Source of the DNA: Cardiocondyla obscurior
Lineage: Eukaryota > Arthropoda > Insecta > Hymenoptera > Formicidae
Direction: 5' to 3'
Assembly: GCF_019399895.1 (NCBI RefSeq)
Contig: NC_091888.1
Span: 218,501-282,500 of the forward strand
DNA length: 64,000 bases
Below, piece after piece: positions 51,201 through 63,900 of this stretch. The position numbers were made by a program, and so were the translations under genes. The notes under the pieces were generated by a model that worked only from the letters and a program-made list of their open reading frames with translations, did no database searches and had not been told where the DNA came from. Within the stretch, counting starts at the first letter, position 1; each line of letters starts with the position of its first letter.

Positions 51201-53511
51201 CGTCAGCGATGCCGAGGGATCAGCGCCTCTCTCTCCCCTTTGCGTCGTACCGAATTCGTGCGCGACTTTTGTGCAATCGGTTCTTGATTAAGATTAATTG
51301 GATTTTTCGGTGAATTTACGTGCTGCTCGCGCCGGACACGTGCGCGCGAGCGATGGGTGATTGCTTTGACGGGTTGTCGGGAAAGGTCGGTGAGGGAATA
51401 AAAAAAAAGAGAGAGAGGGAAAAGGAAAAAAAAAAAAAAAAAACAGAAAAACCGTCATGCCGAGTAACGGGCATTGTGCCGACGTTTCTATTATACTAAA
51501 ACGCGGCTCCCGGTGTGGACGGGACGTGACACAGAATGAAATACGAAGTTTTTGCGTACTGTTTTATTTATTCTTTTTTTTTTTTTTTTTTAACATCCGC
51601 ACTTTCGATGGTTGATATTCATTACACGCTACCTCGGTATCGATAACGGGAGGAAATATTACACGTTTACAGTATTCCATCTCATTACGCACAGTCTATT
51701 TGCACAAAGTCGCAAATAACACGCCAGGCAATTTTGATATAGCATTTTCGGTGGAAAACGGTTTCAACCTTTGCGAGTTCTTGGAGTAGCGCGTACGTCA
51801 CCGAAAAAGAGCATTAGGTAGTCCGAAATCGGGGCTTTCGCTGGAGGAAAGAGAAAAAAAAGAAAAAAGAAAAAAAAAGACTTTGCCGAGTAAAAGGGAA
51901 CTCCGTATGTGACTCAGCGGATCTATCTTGGTGGCGCACAAAAGCAACGATAATTAGCGACGAACCTTGGTAGTTCCTGATAAAACTTTCAGCGCGCTAA
52001 CGACGATGCGGCGAAAGGAAGCGGATTTGAAACGGACTCGCTTCCGTTTTAGCGGTCGGCCGGTGGTCATTATCTTGCGCGAAATGCCCAATTTTGGAAT
52101 AGAGTCGCGTAGTTCGGCGAAATCTATCCGTGCAAATTGGCGTGCTCGTGCCTCGCACGGGGGATTTGTTAGTCACGTAGGCAGTTCGTGATATATGTTT
52201 CACACACGCCGCCACGTACGCGCGATTCGTGATACGTGCCGCCTAATGCGGGCGATGTTTAAAATGAAATTAACGTGAGCGGATATCGTTGGAAGAACTC
52301 GAACGTTTCGCGATTGACGTTACTTGGACAAGTTAATGCGTCGCTGCCGACGTTAATATATTGCTTTTATGCGCGCGAACCTTCGTTTTGTATTTCTGCC
52401 TTTTCTTTTTTTTTCTTTTTTATACGGTATCAATTCGTAAGGGTTTGATTGACAGAGTAATTTTCGAGATGCTTTTGAACATAATAGAAATAAATTTTTT
52501 TTTTCCTTTATTGCATACGTTAATATAACACGTTGAAAAGTACAGATAGATTTTATTTCTCGTGCAGGAAAAAAAAGAGAATAATAATTAGCAAAATTTT
52601 TTATGGTTCTCTTATAATTGCACCTCTTTAAGAATGCATAAAAAGAATATTACATATCTAATATAAAGAAAAATGGCAAAATTTTCTCTTATATAGAAAC
52701 TTTGTTGTACATTTTTTATCGTGATATTCTTCTTTTTGTCGCGGGTATAATATTATGTGAAAGTTACCACAGTATGGAAATACTTGCTGAAAATAGCGGT
52801 GAAGTAACGGATAACGAGCTCATGTACGGGTAATCGCTCCATTAACGAACTTCGTAACGCAAGGATCAAAATAATGTTCGTGAGGTATGAGACCGCCGGA
52901 GATGCCGTCGCCGTGAATCCTTTGATAATTATAATTAAAGGTGTTGCGGGCGGACACGAGCTGGTTGCCGTTGTCCTCGTCTTCCCCCGTCATCTTCCGT
53001 CATCGCGAGAGAGATGGCTTTGCGTTATTACGTTACGACGTTATCGATGCATGCGCGAGCGACGCAATGGGAAAGACGGACGGGAGAGCCGTTGCGGAGC
53101 TAGGACGAAGGGACAAAGTAGCTTCTTCGGGTCCTTCCTTCCCTATTATCCGTTCCTGGCTCGTGTCCGCCTCGGCATGCATACAAAGCAGTATTTATAG
53201 TCGCCATAAGGGACAACGGATAGTGTCCGTGCGCGACCTATTTCGAAAGCGAGGGGAGGAAAAGGGGAGGAAATCGAGCGAAGGATATTCATCCAAGTCT
53301 CGAAACATTAATCGTTTCGCTTGCCAGCGAAGTGTCGCGCGAGCGAGAGACGTCGCGGCTGCGTCTCACGTATCGTATAGAATCGTCGGTGAATTTCGCC
53401 GCGGAGCGAGAAAATTATTTGGCGAAACTTTGATTGTACTACGATTTTGTCACGCTTCCACTTCGTAATTATCGATTTTTTTTTATTTGTAGTCCCTATT
53501 TAAAAAATCGG

Positions 53512-53658
53512 TGTTTCGCATGAATTAGCTGATAAATCGATTCAATTGTTGCTGTTTATTATATTTTACATTAATATATATATTTTTTTTATGTTACAGT
53601 CACAGAAATCTACAACTCCGCTGAAGCTCATGCAGTTTGGTAAGTCGCATGGTTTTTT
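53512..53658 (+). repeat. Cassette, copy 3 (exon B only)
   Basis: The left flank (AAAAAATCGG followed by GAATTAGCTGATAA and a T-rich acceptor) matches the flank upstream of exon A in copy 1. What follows the acceptor is exon B, not exon A. Exon A and its intron are therefore missing from this copy. The right flank keeps the GTAAGTCGCAT donor and a T run but no further clear homology. Confidence 0.65.
53600..53639 (+). other. Predicted exon B, copy 3 (40 nt)
   Basis: The acceptor TTTTATGTTACAG has AG at 53598-53599, and the donor GTAAGTCGCAT starts at 53640. The core ACAACTCCGCTG and the end TGCAGTTTG align with copies 1 and 2. The 5' third is shorter, making the length 40 nt instead of 44 or 47. 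The splice signals are intact, so the copy could still be spliced. Confidence 0.6.
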
Positions 53659-53739
53659 TTAATTATACAATAAAATTTAAAATCGGTATGCATTTGTATC
53701 TATATTTTGAGGAAGAAAAGAATATATTTACGTTGCGAG

Positions 53740-53960
53740 AAGAAGAGGTCGGTTATAATACCGTGGTACGTCGATAGAATTACGCGTAAATTCTACTTTC
53801 TTAACTTATAGTTGCGATATAATTGAAGACTGCTATGCATCGTGTTTATACTTTGAAGGGAAAAAATAGGAGGGAACATATTTTCCTCGTGATAAGGGAA
53901 GGATGCTTATAATGTCGGTGGTACGTCGATAGACTTTCGCGCAAATGCTATTACACGCGG
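53740..53960. repeat. Two-copy degenerate local duplication
   Basis: TGGTACGTCGATAGA occurs at 53764-53778 and 53919-53933. Each is preceded by TTATAAT and followed by TTACGCGTAAAT or TTTCGCGCAAAT. The spacing is 155 bp, and weaker similarity extends upstream of both. It directly follows exon B copy 3 and has no counterpart after copies 1 or 2. Confidence 0.55.
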
Positions 53961-56900
53961 GCAAGTACTAAAGCCACGGATGTGGTCGTACGCGGCGGGA
54001 GCGCACTTTCGAAGATTTGCGTTCGCGCGTACAAGCGAAGGTTATTGCATACGGCGACCGGTAGCAAACGTTGCTAGCAATTTATGCCGAAAGTAAAGTA
54101 ATTAAAAACAAACTTTCCTCCGGGCGTGGGCGAAACAATATCGGCGGACAGGTAAGGTGGATTTAAAGCCGAAGCTAGGAAAGAAGAGCAAGAACGGGCG
54201 GCGAGCGTCGTCTTGCGCCCTGGAATGCCGCCCGATATCCCCGAAGCGTTTTAATTCATTTAGCCTCGCGTCGGATTCCGAGGAAGTTTCACTAGCCGGG
54301 CAAAAGTTCCGTGCCAAATGAAGTAAAGGGAAACGTCGTCGTGGGCGGCGGGCGCGGTGAATTTAAATCGCCGGGACCAACGTTTTGTTTCGCTTCTCTC
54401 GGTCGTCCGCGGGCGGGGCAAACCCCGACGATACCTTTCGAGTATAAAAATTCGCTTTCCCCGAGGGTTTCCCATTACCGTGACGAAAATAACAATCCGT
54501 GGACAAATGTCGCGGGGCGGTGAGAGGGTCCGTGTTTTAGCCATCGCTACCGGGGAAACCATTCCCCCGCGGTTTGCCATTGAAAAACAATTGCCTTTAA
54601 AAGCTTCCGCCGTAATGGATGCAGGGACCATAAGGCTCATAGATGCCTAGGTCTGTTTATTTTGGAGATGCCATCGTTCTCGGTGGCGCGTCGATATTTC
54701 CCGTATATGAGTTGTAACAAATTTATAACTTGCCTCTGCCGCCTCCTGCCAACGCTCGCTCGATCATCGAACTTGAACCAAGTTCATAAGCCGCGATAAA
54801 GCCGCTCGCAGTAGACACGATACTCCGTAAACAGCTTAAAAAGTTCACGTAGAATCCGCGGGCTCTTATATGGGGCGACTGCGAGAGACGCGAGTAGATG
54901 GGAGATAGCCAGGAATTGCGAAAAATACACGGCGCCGGCAAATGTGCCAGTGCAAATTGCACCGCCTGAAAACTGGCTGCCTTAATGAACGCGAGTAAAT
55001 ATTAAGCCGCTGAATGGGAACGGTCTCGCGGACGATTGACTCAAATTTTAATCTCTTTTGCAAACGATCTTTATTTACCGAAAGAAAATCGATTCGAATT
55101 ATTTTTACATAAGTTTGAAAAATTCAAAAGACAGTCGCACGCGCTGAAAGTTCCGCTGGAAATTTTCGTTTTCAACGATTGTGAATCTTCTCGCGTTTGG
55201 AGTTGGAAGTAAACGGTAACTCGTTATATGTTGTCTTGGTAGGGCGAGTTTAAGCGTGGAGCTTGCAGTATCGGCGGTTAAAGCTGTCCGTCCGTTGTTT
55301 GATTTCGAGGGTCTCACGAGGCACTTGATGCGAAAGAAAAGGATAGGGAATTGGTAGAGACTTTCGTTTTTCGAGAGACACTACGGGTCCAGCTAGCCTC
55401 TCTATCCACTCGAAATCACTTTGAGTTAAGCGGGCACTTTTCACGTTGTAGGTACGTGCCGTGCGAATCTACGTATTGTATACATTGCATACGCCAGTAC
55501 AATTCGGAGGCACTGGCAGCGCTCTTTCGCCAGCTAGAAATATATCTTGAAATAAACGTAACACTTTACGGAAGGTATAAAAGTTTAAAGAGATACGTAC
55601 ATGATTCACCGGACAGTAAAATACAACGAATACGTTCAATTATCTTGAAATTTTTTTACGAACAACTAGTTGCCGCGTTATTATATATACTGCATATATC
55701 ATACTTTTGCTTCGCGTGCAAGTTGCGCTTCAAGTTGCTTAAATTAAATTAAGTCGTGTACATTTACGCGTTTTAATTTGGTCGACAAGACTTTTCCGTC
55801 GTTGAAAAAGAAAAATTTACGGATACAAATGTACTGTAGAAAATAAGCGACGCTCGGCTTGAGAAGACTCAGCCACGGCATACGTATTTTGCATATCGGA
55901 TTACTGAAGGAATTCATAACTTACAAACTAGAAGCCGCGCCGTTACATTAAGCCGTTTCGGGCAAGTTGACAAGGGCAAGATAACCGTGGTAGCTTCATA
56001 ACTGGGATGTATACAGTCCTTTACGTGTATAGGATACAATTTACTAAGAAGATTGCGCAAAGAACAAAGGATATGTAACAATCTATTTCAGTTAAATAAC
56101 AATAAGAGGGAATTTTTTTTTCTTTTTAATGCTTTTTCCATGCTTTTTTTTTTCTCAAGAATTAATAAATTACTTTACAACATGTTTGCTCAATACAGAG
56201 GAATTGAAATAATAATAAAAATAATAATTTGTTAAAGCATATTTAATTTGTTCACGTTGTAAAATTTAAGTGGCGTAGAAAAGAATTTTTTTTTAATACA
56301 GCACAAGATAAAGATTCACATAATAATTCTTTCAACATTATAATGCAATATGAGCGTAGCGTAGAAATAAGAACTTTAAGTAATTACAATATCTTTCGCG
56401 GGTGGGAGAATACGGTGAGAAAGGAAGCTAAGTACGGCGGAAGCCGAGGCCATAAAATTTGAGAGCGATCTAGTTTCTCAGGTTTTACCTTTCTTAAAGT
56501 AATTCGATACGCGCACCGCGATTTCTCGCGGTTTTCCGTTGCAAGTTGCGAAGATTTCGCGAGGCGTAAGTGAGAGTGAGAAAAGTCCAAGAGGGCGGGT
56601 GGGATCTTCGGCATTGTAGGGCGAGGGAATGCAACGACAAGTGCTACTTCGCACGTAGATTTCAGTTTCCAATCCCCTTTTAGCAATGCGGTATCCTCGG
56701 CTCGCGAACTCGGCGGACTGCCTTATTCCGCTTTGCATTATCAGGACTTTGCGCCCCGAAGCGGCATGTCGTGATGCTTTGCATTACTTCGCGAAGGCAC
56801 GCTTTGCGCCTGCCTTCTAAATGGAGTTTATCGAGCGCTCGAGACGAATAGGAAATGCTGAAAAGGTTGACCCACCGCGCGCTGAGACATTTAGACTGCA

Positions 56901-58639
56901 ATCATGTCCGTAATCTGGTTCATTTAACCGTAAATAGTATCCTTTCATTTCGATTTTCCACCGCAAATATTAATTTATTTTCCCGTGCACGATGGCGTAA
57001 TATATCGACGTTGGAAATATATCAATTAATTTTTCTCGACTAAAAGAAAAACTCGAGGTAAATGAAAAGAAACGGATGATTGAAAGAGTATCTCTCGTAA
57101 CGTTATTTGTTCAAGTCGTAAATCAATTCGACACGTGATATCACGATCTAATTATGCAATTCTCACACGAACGACAGTTTTCCGTTGTTAATTATAATTT
57201 GCTCAAGAAGCGCGCAGCTATCACTAAATGGCACGTCGGCTAATTCTGCCGTATGCTTTCCGCGATTGTTCTAACGAGCAAACTCTAATAAGCGTTAGCG
57301 TTCTTGCCGAGGAGTTCTGAACACGAACCCCCCTCAAGATCTTGCCATAGTCACGGATTACCTTACCTTACCCCCGACTCCTAACGCCGGTTTACAACCA
57401 CGAGAAGTCTTCTTATTACCGTGCGCCAACTTTCGTGAGTGCCTCGGCTTTCTTCTGAATTAGAAATCGGATCCTATGTACGCTTGACGTCATGAATGTC
57501 TTATGTCGGAATATGCATCAATCTTGAGCGCAAACTTTGAGGCCCTTTAAATGTCATGTTTAAATGATTCATCGTGATCGTTGCACGTGGAATCACACAG
57601 TCGAATATTAACGTACATTAATTACGTAACGATTTAATTTTCTCCATTTTTTTTTTTTAATTACAAAGAGATATGTAGCACGTGTAAAACAACAGAAAAT
57701 TCAGCTTTTATTATCTCGCGGATTAGTTTCATGTAAGTTGAAAAATTTTGAGTTAAATTCGATCCCACTATCGAGAGTTACGAGAGCTTTTATTATATCT
57801 CTTCTCGCTACAAGCGCATTCGACGTGGAAATTACTCCTCATTATCCGCACTTTTATTATCGTCGTTCCACGTTCCTCGTAAAACGTCTCGTTAAGCGAT
57901 TACTTCGTTCTAGTCGAGCGGCGTGCATTTAGAAAGTGCATAAAGAAACGCTACTTTTTTTTTTTTCTCCTCGCACGTTTCATTTACCTTTTTTTATCGT
58001 TGTAACATTGCGACGTTATCCACTCTAAACGCATTTACTCCCTCATCCGATTCGCGGGTCCGCTTGTATCAAATATTATATCGAGTTAATGAGGTGGAAG
58101 CGCGCTTTTCTTTCCCCACGATCCATGTTATTGATCCAATTCATTCATCGGCTCGCAGCCGCAGCTCTTCTCTCCGTCATCGCTTATCTTGTCATCTGTT
58201 TTTATCGCGTCGCTGATTCACCGCGTTACCACATACCTCTCGCCTCTCAACCTTTCTGCCTCAACATCATTATCCTCCTCTACCTTCTCTTCTCCGTTAC
58301 AGTAGTCCGCTTATAGGAAACTACTTCATGCCACATAAGAGCATTTGCTCTCGAAAGCGATCTTTCCCATAAATCCTCTATCATCTCATCCGTCCTGCTT
58401 GAGAGACGATCATGAGAGGAACGAAGACTATGTAAATCCGCAATTAGGTCTCCGTGCATGCGATTATTGGACGACTGTTCGCGATGGCACATACTGTGGT
58501 TAAAACTAGAAGCGAGTAACGAAGAGTAATGTGTTTAAAATGTTCATCATACGATTTTGAAATCGGATATTATTTTAGGCTTAAAAAAAAAATGAGAAAG
58601 TAGATTTGATTATTTGACGATGTAATAAAAATAATTTTA

Positions 58640-58669
58640 TTAAATTATAATACAGTTATTATAATTTAA
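58640..58669. repeat. AT-rich perfect inverted repeat
   Basis: TTAAATTATAAT and ATTATAATTTAA form a 12-bp perfect stem with the loop ACAGTT. In AT-rich DNA this can arise by chance. Confidence 0.6.
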
Positions 58670-59261
58670 GGAGAAAGAATGGGCAGGAAAATAAACGATA
58701 GCTTGGCCTCCTTTTTTTTCATAATTTTCATTTTATTATAAAATATATTAATATACGTAACATTTACATCGGATGAATGCATATAATAGTATGTACACAA
58801 TTGTTTACACAAGGAAACGGTCATAGATAACAATATGAGAGGACCGGTTATAATAATTCTATGCTGTAAATTACACGCTGCAGATTCACGGGTTTTTGCG
58901 GTTAATTATAAAAATGAAAACTTTTTAGACGACCTCGTGAATTGTGTGTCGGATTGTATGTGAAATATCACTTATTTACTTTGAATGTAAATGCGCATAC
59001 TTTTTTTTTTTTAATCGAGTTATAATTAAACATACGCTCGTCATGCGCCATTGCTCCGTTTTCACGCGTATGTACATCCGTAGCACACGAAACACATGCA
59101 TACGCACACACAAAAGTCGCAGATCTCGAAATATTTCATACATGTACAATCGATTCGTTGCGATCAATTAATAAATTCTAATTAATAGATATATATATAT
59201 ATATTTTTTTTTTTCAAACAAGTAGTTTTCAACGCGTTCGATGTTACGACGTGCTACGCGT

Positions 59262-59340
59262 CACGTCAAAATTTTACAGGCGAACTTTATATAAAATTTA
59301 CTTATTTATTAAAATCAGAATTATAAAGTTTTGACGTAAC
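59262..59340. repeat. Imperfect inverted repeat
   Basis: CACGTCAAAATTTTA (59262-59276) is nearly the reverse complement of ATAAAGTTTTGACGTAAC (59323-59340), with about 48 nt between. An internal AACTTTATA/TATAAAGTT pair offers a competing fold, which makes a single stable precursor less likely. Confidence 0.4.
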
Positions 59341-60659
59341 ATCAAGAATATAATAAGAGCCAATAAATCTTACAACTTTTTTTTTTTTTTTTATGTACCT
59401 TCTCTGCTCTGTAGTAAAAATATTATACATTCCGAAAGCTTTAACGAATAGATTTTATTTTTCTCATTCTAAAAAGGAATAAAAAAAAAAATGCAGAAAG
59501 AAAAACGTCACGGGGTTGACGCTAATGTGTATTTAATAATATAGTATCAAGAGATACATCTCTTTAAATCGGTATCGTCAACTCGAAAATCCTATTTTAA
59601 CATGTCCGCCCAACATTCTGCTATCAGCGAAGTATTATTATTACGTTCCAGCAGCTAGTACACGGGCATTTAATACACATTAAGGAAACGACTACCTCAG
59701 CCATTATGATGCTGGAACACATATTGATTGTGACGATACGGAGCCGCGATATGAGGCACGTTATACAAAATAACGATGGACTCTTGTAGGACACTGATGC
59801 GTGTCATGTAATATTGGAGCAAAAATACGGGGTACGCAGACGTAACGCGTTTTATTATTGAATAACATTCAACTTAAAGTAAATATGATATTCATTATTC
59901 TAAATGGGAAAATTTCTATCACTCGCGTACACGTACATTTAATCCGTTTGTTTGAAAAACTCTAATCGGCCGTGCACGATGATATCGATACCATATATAT
60001 TATTTTGCGTAACGTACTTCTCTGGAAATATCGTAAAATATTTTAACGATACCTACGATATTTATTTATCCACGTTTTTACAAAACTACAACAAGAGCGA
60101 CAAATCTCCCTTTAAAAAGAAAAAGTAAAAAGAAAAAAAAAATTTCCTTATTTACATCGTCACATTTTCACGACGCACCGACTCCGACTGGATTTAGCGT
60201 AATCTTCCGTTCATATGATACAAAGTCGCTATAGATGGGCGATACATCAATATAATTAGCATTCGGTACAGCGATTCTGGTAGGGAAGTGAGACTGTAAC
60301 GAGTCGAGAAATGAAAAACTTTCGTGCAACGATATTTTAGGAAGCACGATAGATTACACTTCCGTAATTTGCATCGCCGTCGATTCCCGTGTACACATTA
60401 TTCGGATATATCGATCGTTACCCGAGCATATTTAAGTAGACAGAGGAGAAGCGGTGAGAAATGACCCTTGAGAAATCTTATCGTCGATTCCCGGGTATTC
60501 TCCGTTTGTTCAATAATTCCCGGACGCGTCCAATAACTGACATTTTTCAACGTTACCGAGCTGTCAAAATAATTACGGTTGTAATATAACACCGGATGAC
60601 GATTGCCTTTCTAGGCGTTGCGAGGAAGGTGAATAAATGATCGAGAATGGGACGGATAA

Positions 60660-60985
60660 GTATCGGACAATTAATCGGCGCCTTATTGCCAACAATGATA
60701 ATCGTTTTACGGAGCCGCCGGCAGTTCGACAGGATTAATCACAATCTCGCGCTAATCACCTAACGCGCCGGGAAATACCGTCAAACAGTATCCCTCATTA
60801 TTGGATCGCGCATCGAAAGTGTCAAATTAACGGGAAAGCTTTACGCTGCTCGATCACAGGCTGGAGCTAATCAAAGGGCTCGTTGCTCTTCACAGAAGAC
60901 GAATTAGCATAGCTCTTTCGATCTTGCAGCCAAACAATTCGTCCTGTGACCATTCCGCGGATCAGCGATAGCGTAATTGAAGAAT
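60660..60985. promoter_or_regulatory. Possible enhancer: cluster of homeodomain and TCF-like sites
   Basis: Within about 325 bp there are TTAATCG, GATAATCG, GGATTAATCAC, GCTAATCACC, CTAATCAAAGGG, ATTAGC and TAATTGA. GGATTA is the K50 (Otd/Bicoid-type) homeodomain core, and TCAAAGG is a TCF/Pangolin-like site. No significance was computed, and such short motifs are common in moderately AT-rich DNA. Confidence 0.25.
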
Positions 60986-63900
60986 AGGAATCAGATAGCA
61001 ATTAGCTACGTATTGGAAACGTATGATTGTCAAGTACTGCGTGGTATTGTAGAATAGAATAACATATACATTTTTATAACTACTCAATCGCACGTTATCG
61101 ATGGCTTAAATAATCTTTAAAAAAAAATTCTTTTTTTATTTTTTTTTAATAAATGTTACTTTAAGGTAATTATTATTATTTTTTTTTTTCTGTTTGGAAA
61201 ATGCGTTAGTTTTCTCTCGTTAGATTTTACTCGTTCGCAATTTTTGATATCTATAAATTTTTTTTAATTTGGAAATTTTTTTTATTGTATATATGTAATT
61301 ACGCATATATTTAATATATGCATGGAATTTTGTTGTACTAGTTTTATGTATATTTCATTTTTTAATGGACAGAGATAATAGACTGAATTTTTTTAGTTGA
61401 TTGCCAAATGTTGTAATAGAACACGAATAGATTAAATAGAAACAGGAACACGAAATAACAAAAATAATATCGATAGTATAAATAAACTTTTCCACGATTG
61501 TCGCAAATATTTTTTAGATTCCGCGTTTATCTAATATCGTTATTGAACCAAAAAGTTCTCTGAAATATATTACAACCCGACGATCTTCTAATACCTTTCG
61601 GTTCGATTTATAACGTTAGGCGGCTTTTTCTAACGAACAATTGCACGAGGTAAGAATCGTAGAAACCCGTAATCGTCGCGATAAAAGACGTCTCGATTGC
61701 TTCGGGAAACCGCTCTAAACTGTTGTTTCGCGATCGCGGGGCTCATAACGAAAACTTTGGGAACAATGGAGACATCGAAATCGTTCAAGTTAGTTCAAAG
61801 TTTCTTTCTCGGGACAAAAACTGACATTTCTCGGTATATTGCGAATTATTTGTAATCGCATTAATCAGGTCCTAACTCTCCCTTTATTCCTTCCAACAGT
61901 TTTCTCTCCGGCTTCGGGCGATTATAAATTTCTATTAAAATGTTATTTTAGCGAAGATATACTTTATTGGAAAATTGATAGGGCGGTCTCGTTATCATGC
62001 CTACGTACGCTGCATGCAGTTGCAGATAAAATTATGTTGCCGCATCAGTATATCCTATTTATTATCTCTCCGCCGTTCCGCGGCTTTTGATATTTTGTTG
62101 AAAATAATTTCACTTCTAAATTGATTGAAAGCAATTATATTTTTAGAAAATAATTTTCGAGCCCAGCCACGTGTTTATTTAATCTCTTAACGTACGATTG
62201 ACCATTTATAAAAAAAAGTATTTGTTATTATTATACACCCCACTGTCAATATATAATACCTAAAGCTTATTAAAATTGGACGGAGGAAAAGATTGGGATA
62301 TATATATGTGTATATATCATATAAGTATATATTTTCTTAAGTCTTATGGTCCACACTTTCGTAAAAACGAATAAATATACAATTCGTAAAGGCGTAAAAA
62401 TTGTTGGTAACGTTTTAAGTAAAATAAAGCCTGCCGGTTTTTCCTTCTCGTGTCCCGTCGAAGAGAGGGAATTGTAAAGGGATTGGAAATAGTCGCGGGG
62501 AAAATTAAGATTAAACAGAAGAGTGCAGAGAGAAATAAACTGGCGCAGGAATTTGCTCGCGGTCCTTATGGCCTTCCCTAAGGACAACTAGGCAAGCGAA
62601 TAACTGGTTGCAGAAACGGTACGTTTATGGAGACAGCGGAATGGGTCCGTCCGGCCGCGCGATAAGTGCTCGTAGAGTCGAGCGAGCGAAAGAGGGAAAA
62701 CACGTAAGGGAAGCGGGTAACAACGGCTTGGCTCGCCGGGACATTCCCCGTGGTTCCCGAACCCTCCCCCCTCGTTCTTTTTCGCCACGACCCGCCGTAT
62801 CTCTCTCTCGCTTGCGAACCCGATAGCTCAATTAGTCACGAGAACGAACTCGCTTTTCCGGGCTATCTCTTTTCCCCATCTACGGCGGTCGGTGGTGTCG
62901 GGCCGGTCGCGAGAGAAATGGCCGGGGCCGAGTCCTTAGGTTTAGGAAGGAAGGAAGGGCGGAAGTCGATAAGAGGCAAAGTGGAATCGGGGAAGCGGCG
63001 TCGTGGAAGCGCGTAAGCGAAAGATGGAAGAGGGAAAAAGGCTCGGCGCGAGGGTGGCGAGGCGCGACGGCCGAGGAAAAAGAACGGAACGAATGACGGG
63101 ACGGGATGTCGGCTGGAGAATGCGCACGCGAACGGGAAAGGTTTTACCGCGAAAGTTTCTCGGGGGAACGAACAGAACGTCCGCTCCATGGGCGAACAAA
63201 CCAGCCCATCGATCGATAGATCCGGAACCTAACCGTCGGCTCGTTTCCTTCGTCTTTTTCTTTTTTTTCTTCTCATTCTCTTCTCTCCCCCCTTGTCCTA
63301 CCGTTAAGTCCGGCTCGAGGGACGGTACTTCTCAGTGGAAGCCTAAAGTTACAGCTCGAGGAAAGAACACGGTGTAGTGGATCTAGTAGCGCCGTGAGTG
63401 AATCACGAGTTAACGAGTGAATCGAGTTAGAGGTTTGAGATGCGGAAGTTGCTGAAAGTCTTATTGGAAAATGAGAATGCGACGCGTGTTGTTGAGCGTT
63501 AGAAGGAAAGTTATCGGTGCAGGTTAATTGAATCATTTCTCGATTGTATATACTTAATTGAAAGGGCTGCAATCATTGATATGCATCGTTGATATGCGAT
63601 ATGATCCCATTGCGAAGAAAGCGTCGGTGAAATTTGTAGATATTTTTTATTTTATTTTATTTTATTTTTTTTTTTTAATTTTTATACCGATATGTCGGCA
63701 CGTATATTGACAAATATTGAATCCAGATTGAAGTACGCCAAGTAGATAAAGTGAAACGCTTTTAGTAGTTTCATGACACCTCTGCCAGAGTGTCGCGCGA
63801 TCGGGAAAGCCACGTTGATGCGCGCGGCGTGACTTCGTTTCGCGTCAATAACGGGTAACCGAGGTATTTTCGGAATTCCCGATGATTTCCATGGTCAGAA

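Larger units (their letters stand above)
45141..53511. other. Stretch with no supported gene
   Basis: A CT microsatellite (45859-45906), a T run (46244-46262), a perfect GC hairpin (48192-48216) and a GC-rich patch (47860-48330) are present. A second CpG-rich patch at 52870-53468 leads up to cassette copy 3 and holds a 175-codon plus-strand frame (52941-53468) without a recognisable domain. That frame is rich in R, S and A and is treated as chance, although a first exon here cannot be excluded. Another A-rich run lies at 51428-51444. Confidence 0.55.
53961..60659. other. Stretch with no supported gene
   Basis: CpG-rich to about 55000, then largely AT-rich. A strong donor-like ACAG|GTAAGG lies at about 54148-54157 on the plus strand without a convincing partner acceptor. 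AT-rich inverted repeats lie at 58640-58669 and 59262-59340. A 75-codon plus-strand frame at 58089-58316 reads as hydrophobic, but it comes from pyrimidine-rich sequence and has no family. T runs occur at about 57642 and 59379. Confidence 0.55.

Noticed and set aside
58089..58316. 75-codon hydrophobic frame resembling a membrane protein
   Set aside because: A pyrimidine-rich strand always reads as L/S/F/I-rich. There is no topology, family or transcript signal.
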